A DNA stretch of 64,000 nt. Origin: Limnanthes douglasii subsp. nivea (lineage: Eukaryota > Streptophyta > Magnoliopsida > Brassicales > Limnanthaceae). Where the stretch lies: positions 168,091,739 to 168,155,738 of the forward strand of contig JAUPFV010000002.1 in NCBI GenBank assembly GCA_036936605.1, written 5' to 3'. This document shows positions 24,290-34,195 of the stretch, piece by piece. How positions within the stretch are numbered: the stretch's first letter is position 1; every line of letters starts with the position of its first letter. The notes below the pieces were generated by a model. That model made no database searches. It was given only the letters and a program-made list of their open reading frames with translations, and had not been told where the DNA came from. The translations under genes and the position numbers were made by a program.

Positions 24290-24446
24290 TTTTAGCGACA
24301 AGCACCTGATTCCGAGGTGGTATCTTGGAATCAGTTGTTTTTTCACAAAACAACTAATTCGGAGATACCACCTCGAAATCAGGTGTTTGTCGCTAAAACA
24401 ACTGATTCCGAGATACCACATCGGAATGAGGTGTTTGTAGCTAAAA
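24290..24446. repeat. 52-bp unit in three copies, first inverted, forming a long hairpin
   Basis: Copy 1 at 24290-24341 (ttttagcgacaagcacctga...) is the near reverse complement of copy 2 at 24347-24398. Copy 3 at 24395-24446 repeats copy 2 directly and overlaps it by AAAA. Each unit also contains an internal palindrome (tgattcc...ggaatca). Transcribed RNA would fold into a stem of about 50 bp with a 5-base loop. No target duplication or transposase ties it to a known element. Confidence 0.85.
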
Positions 24447-25118
24447 TCTGCGGGAATTGGGATTTGTGATAAAAAAATAAAATAATGGTAAATCTGTTAT
24501 TTCATTTATGAAAGAAATAACAACATGAAATTTTTTTCTCAAATATGGAGAAAATAACATATTTGATGGGCGAAATAACTTCACCCCAACATAAACACCC
24601 AGGGTGGAGGTCATCCAAACAATAAAACAGACGATATTATTGGATGACTTCTTTTTCTTTTGATACAATTTTTTCGTCCGATACAACACCAAATTTGATG
24701 ATATTCCGTATTAATCCATTTTTTAAAAACACAATACACTAGGGATTATCTTACCGAAGATAACGGGTTGGGTTGGTTAGTTTCTCCATTAAACCACTAA
24801 CCAGAGTGATGATCTTAAATTCTAAGATGGTTAATTTTATTTTTCTAAGCTTAATTTATAGATTAAAAATATGTATGTTTTCTGTGTTTGCATTTTGTTT
24901 AGCGATTTATTGTTATATTATTGTTATTCATTTTAAAACTATAAATACTAAATAAATAAAATTAGTTATCCGAAAGTATAAGTGTTTACTATAGTTACAC
25001 ATCATATAAACAGGTTTTTTTTCACCTTTGATAATTTACATTAATTTTTTTTACTTTCATCAAAAACTAATTTAAATGTGGTAATTTGAAAACTAATTTG
25101 AATATGATATTTTGATAG
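24447..25118. other. AT-rich stretch, no gene seen
   Basis: No motif-bearing frame is present on either strand. Confidence 0.4.
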
Positions 25119-25126
25119 AACAAAAT

Positions 25127-26059
25127 TAGAGACGGTAATGGGTTGGATTTAGATCAGTTTCAGGAGGATTCATTTGTGTTCGGTTTTTTTCTCTTGAATT
25201 CTAATCTGGTGTGGTTTGGTTCGCTGCGGGTTTAATATTTTTGAATCTGAACCAATCCATATGTGTTTGTGGGTCAGTCTGATCCAGTCCGCAAACAATA
25301 TTATTTTTTCGGTTCGGTTGGACTTTATTTTTTAATTTATATAAAAATTAAGATGTACCATTTTTAAATCAAAAATATATATATTTAAATAAACCATTAA
25401 TAGTTACTCAAATAAAAAATATAAATATTTATAAAATAATCAATATAAAATATAAAACATGTCTTAAATAATGTGAAATAAAATATTAAAATTAACATAA
25501 ACATTTTTTAAAGTTTTATCATGAATCATCACCACCATTTATAACAATGTTTTCATCTTCATATTCATTGTCAAAACCATCAAGAAAAATTGAAAATATC
25601 AATATTAAGTATGGACATTGCTTTTTTGTGACAAACTTAACAAATAACATAATATTTTATTAAATAATAAAGACTAATAATATATTTATATTAAAATAAA
25701 TTAATAACTATAAATATCTGAATATTATTGATTAAGTTCAGTGGAAGAATTTCATTATTTAATATAGTATTTAAAATATTATTTAGTGGAAGAATCTAAT
25801 TAGTAATTATTGAAATTACAAAATTTATATATTATTGGAAATAAAAAATTTAGTAAATAATAAAAATAATTATACAATATTATATATATATATATATATG
25901 GTTTGGACAAACTAAAAATCTATATCCGGTATGATCCGCATATGGACCATATTTTTTATTTTTGTATCTGGTCAATTATAAGTTCGGGTCGTACAAAACC
26001 CGACCAGATCAGGCTCGTCGTACGGTTTAGGCCAGCTCAGACAAACATTATCATTCCTA
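25127..26059. mobile_element. non-autonomous hAT element, 933 bp, with intact target duplication
   Basis: The left end reads TAGAGACGGTAATG and the inverted right end TAGGAATGATAATG (10 of 14 match), close to the Ac-type hAT consensus TAGGGATG. Both ends are flanked by the identical 8-mer AACAAAAT (25119-25126 and 26060-26067), the duplication length expected for hAT. The interior has no transposase frame. It holds GGTTYGG-rich subterminal sequence at both ends (25190-25330 and 25900-26040), an AT-rich centre, and a TA microsatellite at about 25882-25900. Confidence 0.8.
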
Positions 26060-26067
26060 AACAAAAT

Positions 26068-27944
26068 AGATTAAGATAAATATATCATAAACAAAATATT
26101 TGAGATTATTATTTGATTTTTTTATAGTTTTATTTAGATATTTAAAATAACTTATTATATTTTTTAATTAATAATTTATTATATTTTTAAACTATATTTT
26201 TATAGTTTTTTGAACTTTTAAATCTTTCAATCATTAGATATTTTGAATAATTTATTATATTTTTTAATTAAATTTTTAAAAATTGTTTTTAAAATTATTA
26301 GAATTTTTAAATATTTATATCTTTCATATATTAAATATTTTAAATAGTTTATTAGATCTTTCAATTAATAATTTATCATATATTTCAATAAATAGTTTAT
26401 TATATCCTTAAAGTTGTAAAAATCATTAGATCTTTCAGCTATTATATATTTTAAATATATTACTATGTTTTTTAGTTAATAACTTATGTTAGATCTTTCA
26501 ACTACATCTTTAGATATTTTAAATATTTTAATATAATTTTTTTAAAATAGAAACATAACAATAGATTAATTTGACAAAATAATAATGATGTTTGATATAA
26601 TACAATAAAAACATAACAAAATAAAAATTGTTTAATAAACAAAATACAAAAAAAAAACTAAATCAATAATGTTTGATGAGGATCTTGACCTTCAAATGAT
26701 GGTGAATGAGGCTCTATGCGCGGTTGCAATTCGATCATTTGTAGAATTAGTTGTATGTGACAACTGTTTTCCATTTGGGTGGTGCGTAATTCACCTATCT
26801 GAGTGGTGATGTCATCACAACGGCGCTCCTAACGTTTCTCACTAATCTCTCGAAGATGTTTATTTCTAATACGCATGATCATGTTCTCATAATGCATTCA
26901 TTCCATATATTTTCGATCAAACATACATTCTTGTTGATGAGAAGAATTACCGGCATCGTAGCGTGTGTGACTTGCCTCTAAAAACTAGTATGCAGATCAG
27001 GTGTGTTGCTAACGACATTCAATCTTCAGAAGTGTGGCAACACATCCACATATATGTCATATATCTGTCATTTCGCCCAGAGTTCTCATTGCCAAAAATA
27101 TATCTATTAGTTTCTCGAAAAAAAAACTTTCCTATACCAGAACTCTTCTGAATATGACGCAGAGTCTACGAAGTAATCCCACCCTTTGTTAATACGCAAC
27201 TGACTTAGTAATATCCAATAAGGTAAGTTTGTACAATAAACTCTCAAATTCATATGCTCAATGATCAAACTAGGTAACTTTATTATTTTCGTCATTGTTA
27301 TATCAGCAGGTACATATGTTTGAGAAACGAAAAGTTTGAATCAATTGTATTATGTGGAACAAAATAATGATTAATTAATTTCAAAAGTAATTTATTGTAT
27401 CCATCAATATTATTTCTACTAAATTTATGTTTACCGTTAACTGTTGGTTGCTCTATATTAGCACTCAGTTAGTCTATTGTTTCATCCAACATCATAGTCC
27501 AATCTAGAGTTCATCCCATACGAGGATAAGTTAAGAGAGTTAAATGACGATTATATGATCAATGTCTTGGCAAATCAAATTTTTGTCCTAAGTCAGTTTC
27601 AAAAAACTATACTCATAACCATTATTTATGCGCCTCGTTCACAAACCTCGGGAATCATTCGTAATTATACTTCTAGTTTCATAAAACTATTGTATTAATT
27701 CTGTATACCAATGACATCTAAATCTTTTTTAAACTAACCAACCCAACCCTTTATTTCCACTAAGATTATCTAAACACATTCGCATGCCCGACACGCTAAT
27801 AAGTTCATCATATTTTAAAAACATACAATAGAAAATAATGTTTTTATTTGGCGCCATGTTGTTTTTAATGTGAACCTCGTATTCATTTCCATTTTCAATA
27901 CTCTTCGATACTTATTCATGGTACGATGAATCGCTCTAAAATCT
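26068..27944. other. AT-rich region with a possible worn coding relic
   Basis: 26068-26640 is dominated by A/T with loosely repeated tattatattttt phrases. From about 26680 to 27300 base composition becomes less biased. The minus strand read across stops gives phrases such as FDRKYMEWMHYENMIMRIRN and LPYWILLSQLRINKGWDYF, which look protein-derived, perhaps from a transposon. I do not recognise the family and no frame exceeds 62 codons. Confidence 0.3.
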
Positions 27945-28321
27945 TGATATTTTTTTAAGTTTAAAGATTTGTTAGAGGAGTATAACAATAGTTGTGATAT
28001 TAATGAACAACAGTTCTTTTATTTATGATGTGAAACCAATCTGATTCTTAGAGAGAAATGGTGAAAAGTAACTTTTAGAGAGAGAAAATCAAGAAGTGGA
28101 AAGCAATTCAATCAAAAGTCATAATCTCTTTTATATCAGTCATGGCCGTTATATATAGGCGCAAGGACTTAAGTTCAGCATAGTTTATTACATAAAAGGT
28201 CTTATTGCATTCTAGCCCTTTAGTTTTACATAAAATTCGAAATATCCCCCACAACTATATAGCTTATCTCACAAAGTCTTATTTATTATATTTTGAACCT
28301 CAATATTATATTTCCTTATCA
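27945..28321 (-). repeat. candidate 3' LTR of the minus-strand Tat remnant
   Basis: On the minus strand it runs from TGATAAGG to AATATCA, a TGATA/TATCA pair like that of the LTR at 20753, and spans 377 bp, close to the 383 bp of the LTR at 38131. It contains a TATA box (CTATATATAA on the minus strand, about 28149-28158) and a CT-rich stretch after it. No second copy is present, so the boundaries are inferred. Confidence 0.55.
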
Positions 28322-28696
28322 GTAGCCCTCTTAGTTCTTATGAAAACTCATGAATAAGAACTAACTGTCATCGGAAATAATTAGTAGTGAATAAAAATTC
28401 CTTCGGCCAAAACTCGAACTGATTCGAGTTTACAGTCCCCATATTTTTGGCAAAATCTTGACCTCAAATTGATGCAAATTTTTGTCAACGCTTCGGACTT
28501 TTTCACATGGAAATATTTTCTTCTAATGGTCATAAACGTTTGAAGTGGAAATTGAATAGGTGATGATGCCTTAGGCACTAATTCTGCCACAAAGCCTATC
28601 ATATAGCATGTGTCAAATTATTTTTTACGCAACCGTTTGGAATTCTTCCCAATTACCTTATCCACCTCTTTCACTTCCCTCTCCCTTATCTTTTCC

Positions 28697-28704
28697 TATA
28701 AATA
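28697..28704 (+). promoter_or_regulatory. TATA box of extra-ORF copy B
   Basis: TATAAATA lies in tttcctataaatacatcttt, nearly identical to the block before copy A. It sits about 375 bp inside the element from the LTR and faces away from it, toward the antisense ORF. Confidence 0.62.
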
Positions 28705-28739
28705 CATCTTTGCGCCTCATTTTGTTTCACAACACATTT

Positions 28740-31640
28740 TTAGAGAGAGAGTCTGCTTGTTCTTGAGATTTCTTCGCTACCTTCATCTGAGTCTTCAAAC
28801 TTTAAGCTACATTCGCATAAAAACACAAATCCACCTCCCATCATTTAAGTCTATTTTTGAGAAAGAATCCAAAAATCAAAAAGCCAAGAGCAAAAAAACC
28901 CAGAAATTCATCCTCCCCAGATAAATGGAAACATCACTTCAGAACATACAACTAATTCTGCATAAGTGAAGATGAATATAGAGCAGCTGGATTGATAAGT
29001 AATGCCCTTTGGTTTTCCACAGAGACAATCTATTACGGTAGCTTTTATCTGAACCGAACTCCTCCGAAAGTAAATCATCCAAAATTCAAACACCGAAAAT
29101 GCCTCGAATTTTATCATATTTAATTAGATCATCACCTCGAATCTCTTCTGCAAATTCGACTCCTCAAATAAATCGCAAAGTAACCCAAACCACATCTATT
29201 TCAAGGAGATAAGAAGAAACTCCTTCTTTACTTAATTCTGAGTCCCCTCATCCATCGCGAAAGAAAACCCTTCCAGTTCATTCAAAAACTTAGTTCCTTA
29301 AACCCTTAAAATAAAAACCTTCATAGCTATGGGGGGACGATGTTGATCACACCCCAAATTCTACATCCTCTTCTCCTCCCCTGAGGGAAGTTATTAAGAC
29401 AACTGCAGAGTCTAAACAAAATCCATCAATCAATGATAATAGAGAACCCACCTCGAATCGTAATTCACCTCAACTTGTAGATGAGGCATTCGATGAGGAA
29501 GTTGACTCTGAAGATACCCAATCGAATGTTGAAGCTAACCCAAAAGATGATATTTCGAAGAAAATAGATAGTGAAACGGTGAAGGGTGTTTCCAAGAGAA
29601 AAGCAGCGATGAGAAGGGAAAAAACTTTTGTTGAGCTCTCCGAAGATCTAGCTGCTTTAATTTGTGAGAACCTTAGACCACTCATTCCAGAATATATATT
29701 GGCACTAAAAACGTGCCATATATTTATTATCCAGAGTCTTAAGCTGCGTCCTTAAAAAAGTAATGGGGAATGCCAGATAACATTGTGCTTCAACTTCCGA
29801 AAGAAGGAAAGACTCCACTTAACTGTGGAAATGATAAGCTGGTGGTGTACCCAAAGATTATCAACTAGGATCTTCGGTTTCCGTTAGACCCAATGATTGT
29901 AGAATATTTTGAGCTCCTCGATCTTTGTCTTATGCAAGCCACTAACAACCAATGGTTCACCCTTATGTCAATTATCATGGTTTTCAGGCTTGCCCAAATT
30001 TCTCTTTTCATCGGAGATTCCATTTCCATGACCAAACTTTTGAAGGATTTTATTTTTCCCTTCTACTATCTCACACTTGACGATGATCTCAAGATAGTCG
30101 ATGACCTACTTAAGGCTGACAAGTTTTGGAAGCATAAATTTATCTTTGTTTCAAGGGCCTAGGAAAATGGAAAGAAAATATATGAGGCGAATCCATCAAG
30201 ACTCAACCTCGTCTGGATGAGTAACAGTGAGTTGATTCTCTTTTTATTGTTGTTTAATTATCTTATTTTACTATTTGACTTATTTTTTATTGTATCCCAG
30301 AAATTCCGAGGCGGTTTAAGATTAGCCAAAAAGATGCTAGGGAATTTTTTTTCTAAGTTAGCAACATGGGTGGAAAGAGAGTGGGGCAATGGGTTTCACT
30401 CAGCTTTCTTGCACATTAATTTTATCAACAATCACTTGTGGTGAATCACAATAGGTTCTAACTTCCCAGAAGATTCGATGGAGCCTCCAAACCCGATTCT
30501 AGTTGTGAAGAGACTAGTGGTGTCTGATGGTAATGTGCTCCTTCCAGTTCGGAATAGGTCAGAAACCATCTTCCCTCAATTAAGAAAGGGAAAAGAATAA
30601 AAAAGAAGCTAGCGCATCTGGTGTTAGCCCTTCAGAGGTTTGACGATGCAACCAAAAGCAAAGAGGAAGGTAATAGAAAAAGACCTTCCCATTATTGAAG
30701 AGGAAAAATAGTTTGGGCATTCCCCAAAAAGAAAGAAGACTGCTGCTTCGAAAAAAAGCATATCCAAGACACTACCAAAAAGAGGGAAAAAAATAAAACT
30801 GAACAGACCACAAGAAGTGTTGCCTTTCGAAACTGAAGAAGTCATTATGATGGAAGATCAACGAAGATAAACTAGAGCAAATAATAATCAAGGAGACAAT
30901 CAGGGAGATATTACAGCAAATAATAACCGAGAAGATGATCATTTTGATCCTTATATCTTCATCTACATCTATCAATCTCAAGAGATTAATAGAGATGAAG
31001 ATCCATATGTCCAAGTGATTCAGGACCGACTGCAACACTATGGTGAAAAATCTGCTCTTGTTTTTCCCAAGGTAACTGAATCAGAGATCTTTTTTCCACC
31101 GACTACATACGACTCTCATGCCTTACACCAGACCAATATTCATACCCGCTGAAGAGCCATCCGAAGATGTTGTATTTGCTCTCCAACTATTTACCAACCT
31201 TGGCGCTGCAGCACAAAAGTTATGACAAGAAGTTGAATCTTCCCGAAGCCACTTGGAGAATATGGTGACGGAAATAGTTCGGTAAAATAAAAATTGATGC
31301 TGTTGAAAACTGAATTAGGGAAATATTTGGTGATACCATGGAGAATCAATTTCACGGACTTCCATTTTCCAGATGAGAATTCCTCGGATGAATCATTTAT
31401 CTTAAAAATCATCTCATATTTTAATACACAAAGAAGAGATAGAAGAGCTTAATACTTCTCACAAAAATAAGATAGAATAACTCAAGTTTAAGCATGCTCA
31501 AGAGTTATTGGAGGAGAAACAAAGATACTCTACTCTTCAACAGTCACCAAACAAGAGTGAGGATGAAAACAAAAAGTTGACAGGGAACATTGATGCTCTT
31601 CACTCTCTTCTTTATTTTTATTTTTTTGTTTGTACTTGTC
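28740..31640 (+). pseudogene. retrotransposon-type extra ORF, copy B (antisense to its host element)
   Basis: Paralogue of copy A. One candidate start is the ATG at 29099 (MPRILSYLIRSSPRISS); 5' exons may precede it. A Ser/Pro/acidic region leads to KTFVELSEDLAALICENLRP (about 29620-29680), then a domain at 29830-30160 with DKLVVYPKIIN, a TAG, DLRFPLDPMIVEYFELLDLC and DKFWKHKFIFVSRA, resembling the 'putative gypsy type transposon' (Transposase_28) domain. A likely intron runs from the donor AACAGTGAGT (about 30227) to the acceptor TATCCCAG at 30300. After it come LATWVEREWGNGFHSAFLHI and a basic KRK/KKK-rich stretch (30650-30800). A coiled-coil-like tail contains FTNLGAAAQKL (31188-31220). 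There are stops at several points, so the copy is dead. The role of such ORFs is unknown. Confidence 0.68.
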
Positions 31641-32045
31641 ATCCAAGTGTTATACAGTGACTCGATTTTGTGTACCCTCTGATTATTATTAATACAAAAG
31701 TATTTTATTTCTCTCATGCTTTCATTATGTCTATGTTTATAATTTTATAAAACAAGTCATGTTTAGCTCAAAATATTATAGTGCATTTAAAGAACATAAC
31801 AATAATATTATAGTGCATTTAAAGAACGTAGCACTTTGAATAATATAATTCGTTTAAATAACGTAGCACTTCGAATATGGTTGTTTCTTCGAAAAGTGTT
31901 TAATAAACATTCTACACTTTAGAATAATTACTCTTAGTTAACTTCAAAGATGATTAGTCTGTGACTAGTTACCAAAATAATTTAAATAATTATAATTAAA
32001 CAACCATTGGCCAAAAAAGATTTTTATTGATAATATCAAATATTT
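31641..32045. repeat. AT-rich spacer with short direct repeats
   Basis: attatagtgcatttaaagaac occurs at about 31779 and 31807, and shorter related phrases (gtagcacttt/cgaat) at 31829 and 31866. It lies between the extra ORF and the post-pol block of the minus-strand element. No coding potential. Confidence 0.5.
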
Positions 32046-32137
32046 ACATAGCACCTCATTAAAACCTCTTTGGGACAACAGGGTAGGAAAAAGTATGCCA
32101 ATTATTCAAAAATATTCAAAAGATTTTAATATAGAGA

Positions 32138-32310
32138 CCCTGTTGGCATACTTTTTCCTTAGTATGTAGGAATACCCTCCTTAGACCGGGTTTTAAAATT
32201 GTATTGGGAGGGCATACTTTTTCCTTAGTATGGAGGAATACCCTCCTAAGACCGGGCCATCTTGCTGAGGCTATTTTCCTTAGTATGGAAGAATACCCTC
32301 CTTAGAACTT
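32138..32310. repeat. about 60-70-bp tandem triplication at the end of integrase
   Basis: The phrase ttttccttagtatg(t/g)a(g/a)gaataccctcct recurs at about 32151, 32219 and 32274, the first two times followed by agaccggg. An inverted partial copy (aaaaagtatgcc) lies at 32088. On the minus strand the unit encodes the integrase tail phrase VLRRVF(F/L)HTKEN, so the repeat was made from coding sequence. Confidence 0.8.
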
Positions 32311-32660
32311 TATCAATAACTTTGAAATCCCTCCTTGTTATCTTCAAATTATATATAGTCCTTATAAGGGTCTTATAATGAATTATATTCAGATGAGCTC
32401 TAACTCTTTTTTCCTCAACCAAGTCCAAATCTATTCTTTTCACTTCGTCATTCAGGTCCTCATAATACTGAACTATTTTATAAGAAATTAATATAGATTA
32501 TGTAAGACTAACAACATCCATTCCATACACCAAGGAAAAAAAAGTTTCTTTACTGGCCTCTCTAAGAGTTGTTCGAGCCCATAACACCTTTTACAAGATA
32601 TAGTATTCATCCCAACTCTCTCTACTACGTATTACATAACTATCTCAAATAACGTGTTTT
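32246..32660 (-). pseudogene. gypsy integrase C-terminus
   Basis: The minus-strand frame 32443-32246 reads KRIDLDLVEEKRVRAHLNII and KVIDKVLRRVFFHTKENSLS. This parallels the integrase tail at 43770-43930 (EEIRVKAHLRIVHYQGLMRR, KVLRKVFSHTIDN). Further upstream (32610-32535) it reads KVLWARTTLREASKETFF and SLVYG, the block before the tail. These fragments prove that a minus-strand gypsy pol once ended here. Confidence 0.8.
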
Positions 32661-32689
32661 AGTAGCCTTTAATATATGGAGCAGTAGTT

Positions 32690-33110
32690 GGGCTGTTAAT
32701 TTGCATGTTCATTCATGGTGCTTGTTAGATGGACACGTCTATAATAACCACTCATTTGCTGAAGACTTCTCGTGGTATGGCACTTTGTTCACTTGGCAAC
32801 ATCCTCATTTTTCCTTGTTCACCGCTCAGATTATAACGTTGCTCGGTTCGTACGCTTCCTTTTTTTAACATCTTTAGGTGACTATTCTTTCCACCTTGGC
32901 TTGTTTTAATATGACTGGGTATAAGGAGCATGGCTTACCCGAGAGGCAAGCCCTTTTACCCGCTCGATGAGCCTTCTTAGTTTAACCTACCTTGCCAAGT
33001 ATAAGTGGTACGCCTTGCCGGAGGGATACTACTTTATCATACAAATATTTTCTTCCATTTTAGGTTGGATAAGTCTATCTGGTTTTCTTATATAGATTAG
33101 TTATTTCAAG
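32690..33110. other. no gene recognised
   Basis: A mixed-composition stretch with pieces such as gcttacccgagaggcaagccc (32932-32952) and a related gccttgccggaggg phrase. It is not attributable to the flanking elements. Confidence 0.35.
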
Positions 33111-33114
33111 TCAC

Positions 33115-33487
33115 CAAGTAGAAATGCAATCTTCACATCAAATTTTTCAAGCTCTATGTCTTTCAAAAATACTATGGCTAACAAAACTTGAATCGCACTG
33201 TGTTTCACCATTGGAGAAAGTATTTCATTGAAGTCGATTCTTTTTTTTGTTAACACCATTAAGGACTAGTTTTTTCTTGAATCGAGGTTTCTCAACCCCT
33301 GGATTACCTTCTTTATTCTTGAATACCCATTTAGAGTCTTTCGCAACCATTACAATACCAACGAAGATTTCAATTTAATATTTCACAACGCAAAGTCGAA
33401 TCTTTCATAAAGTCTTTTGATCTTATATTTTGTTGATCTGGACGCCATTGTTAACCTCCAATTACAACAACCTATGCTCTGATACCG
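33115..33487 (-). mobile_element. copia relic: primer site, gag start fused to RT fragment
   Basis: From the right on the minus strand: CGGTATCAGAGC (33476-33487, the copia tRNA-Met primer site with one change), a gag start MASRSTKYKIKRLYERFDF (ATG at 33446-33448), then within about 70 bp an RT segment reading VAKDSKWVFKNKEGNP and later ELEKFDVK. In a full element these regions are more than 2.5 kb apart, so the copy carries a large internal deletion. Stops and shifts follow. Confidence 0.72.
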
Positions 33488-33534
33488 ATTTTATAAAAAT
33501 CAAGATGCAATATATATATCACAATCGTCTTAGT

Positions 33535-33645
33535 GTAAAAACAAAGTCATATGGGTCCTCCGACCCAAAGTGGACAATATCATACTAGTGTGAAGATCGG
33601 GTTGTTCATACTTATATACGGAAGCGTAATATGCGCCACCAATCA
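33535..33645 (-). repeat. TRIM-type LTR fragment
   Basis: On the minus strand it reads tccgtatataagtatgaaca, then gatcttcacactagtatgat and attgtccactttgggtcgg. The same string with few changes occurs on the plus strand at 59329-59400. See that entry for the family. Confidence 0.6.
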
Positions 33646-34084
33646 TGTTCTCAAAAAATAGTCTCAGAGCTCCAAGCCGAGACGAAACACAATATGCGTG
33701 AAATTCTCAAATGTTGAACATGATGAACCAACGGCAATGCTCAAGGTGAATGATCTAATCTATCAATCATTAATATGACCTAGTTTGGAATACATGTGGA
33801 TTTATGTATCAATACGGTCTGACTTGATTCGAGTGGTGTTAATGACATGTAGTATGATTGGATAAGAGTGATGAGATAGATCTGTTGTAATTTTTTATGG
33901 CTTAAGTGGTGGACCCATGCACAATGTAATAAGAGTAGACATGTTAAAGTCAACGAAGAAGAGGTTAAAGTTATACTTTGTTCAAATACGAGGATTTATT
34001 GGTGCAACCAAATCCACATCAAAACATGAGAAAATCAACGATATATAAGTGATAACATCTCTTTACTAGTATGAAACCTTTCGA

Positions 34085-34195
34085 AAGTTGATAAATGAAA
34101 AATCGTGCGGACCTCCGAACATAAAACGGACAACACTATACTTGTTCGAAGATTGAATTGTGTATATTTATTTACAAAAGCAAAATATGCGACAT
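34085..34195 (-). repeat. second, more diverged TRIM-type LTR fragment
   Basis: Aligned by eye to 33535-33645: tcggaggtccgc, gtgttgtccgtttta, tcgaacaagtatag and a gcatattttgcttttgta end are shared with changes. The two lie about 450 bp apart in the same orientation. Confidence 0.45.

Larger units (their letters stand above)
27945..32680 (-). mobile_element. 3' portion of a minus-strand Tat-type gypsy element
   Basis: Read right to left: integrase end (32660-32246), the conserved post-pol block GAGGTTTTAATGAGGTG (about 32048-32066), the antisense extra ORF copy B (plus strand, 28740-31640), then an LTR (28321-27945). The post-pol block occurs in nearly identical form at 44142-44160 in the element at 38131. 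The layout equals that of the two other Tat-type elements here. The 5' portion (gag, RT) is missing; sequence right of 32700 is unrelated. Confidence 0.72.

Noticed and set aside
33488..33645. 5' LTR of the copia relic at 33115
   Set aside because: The TRIM-like sequence here is in the wrong orientation relative to the primer site, and no TG start could be found to the right.
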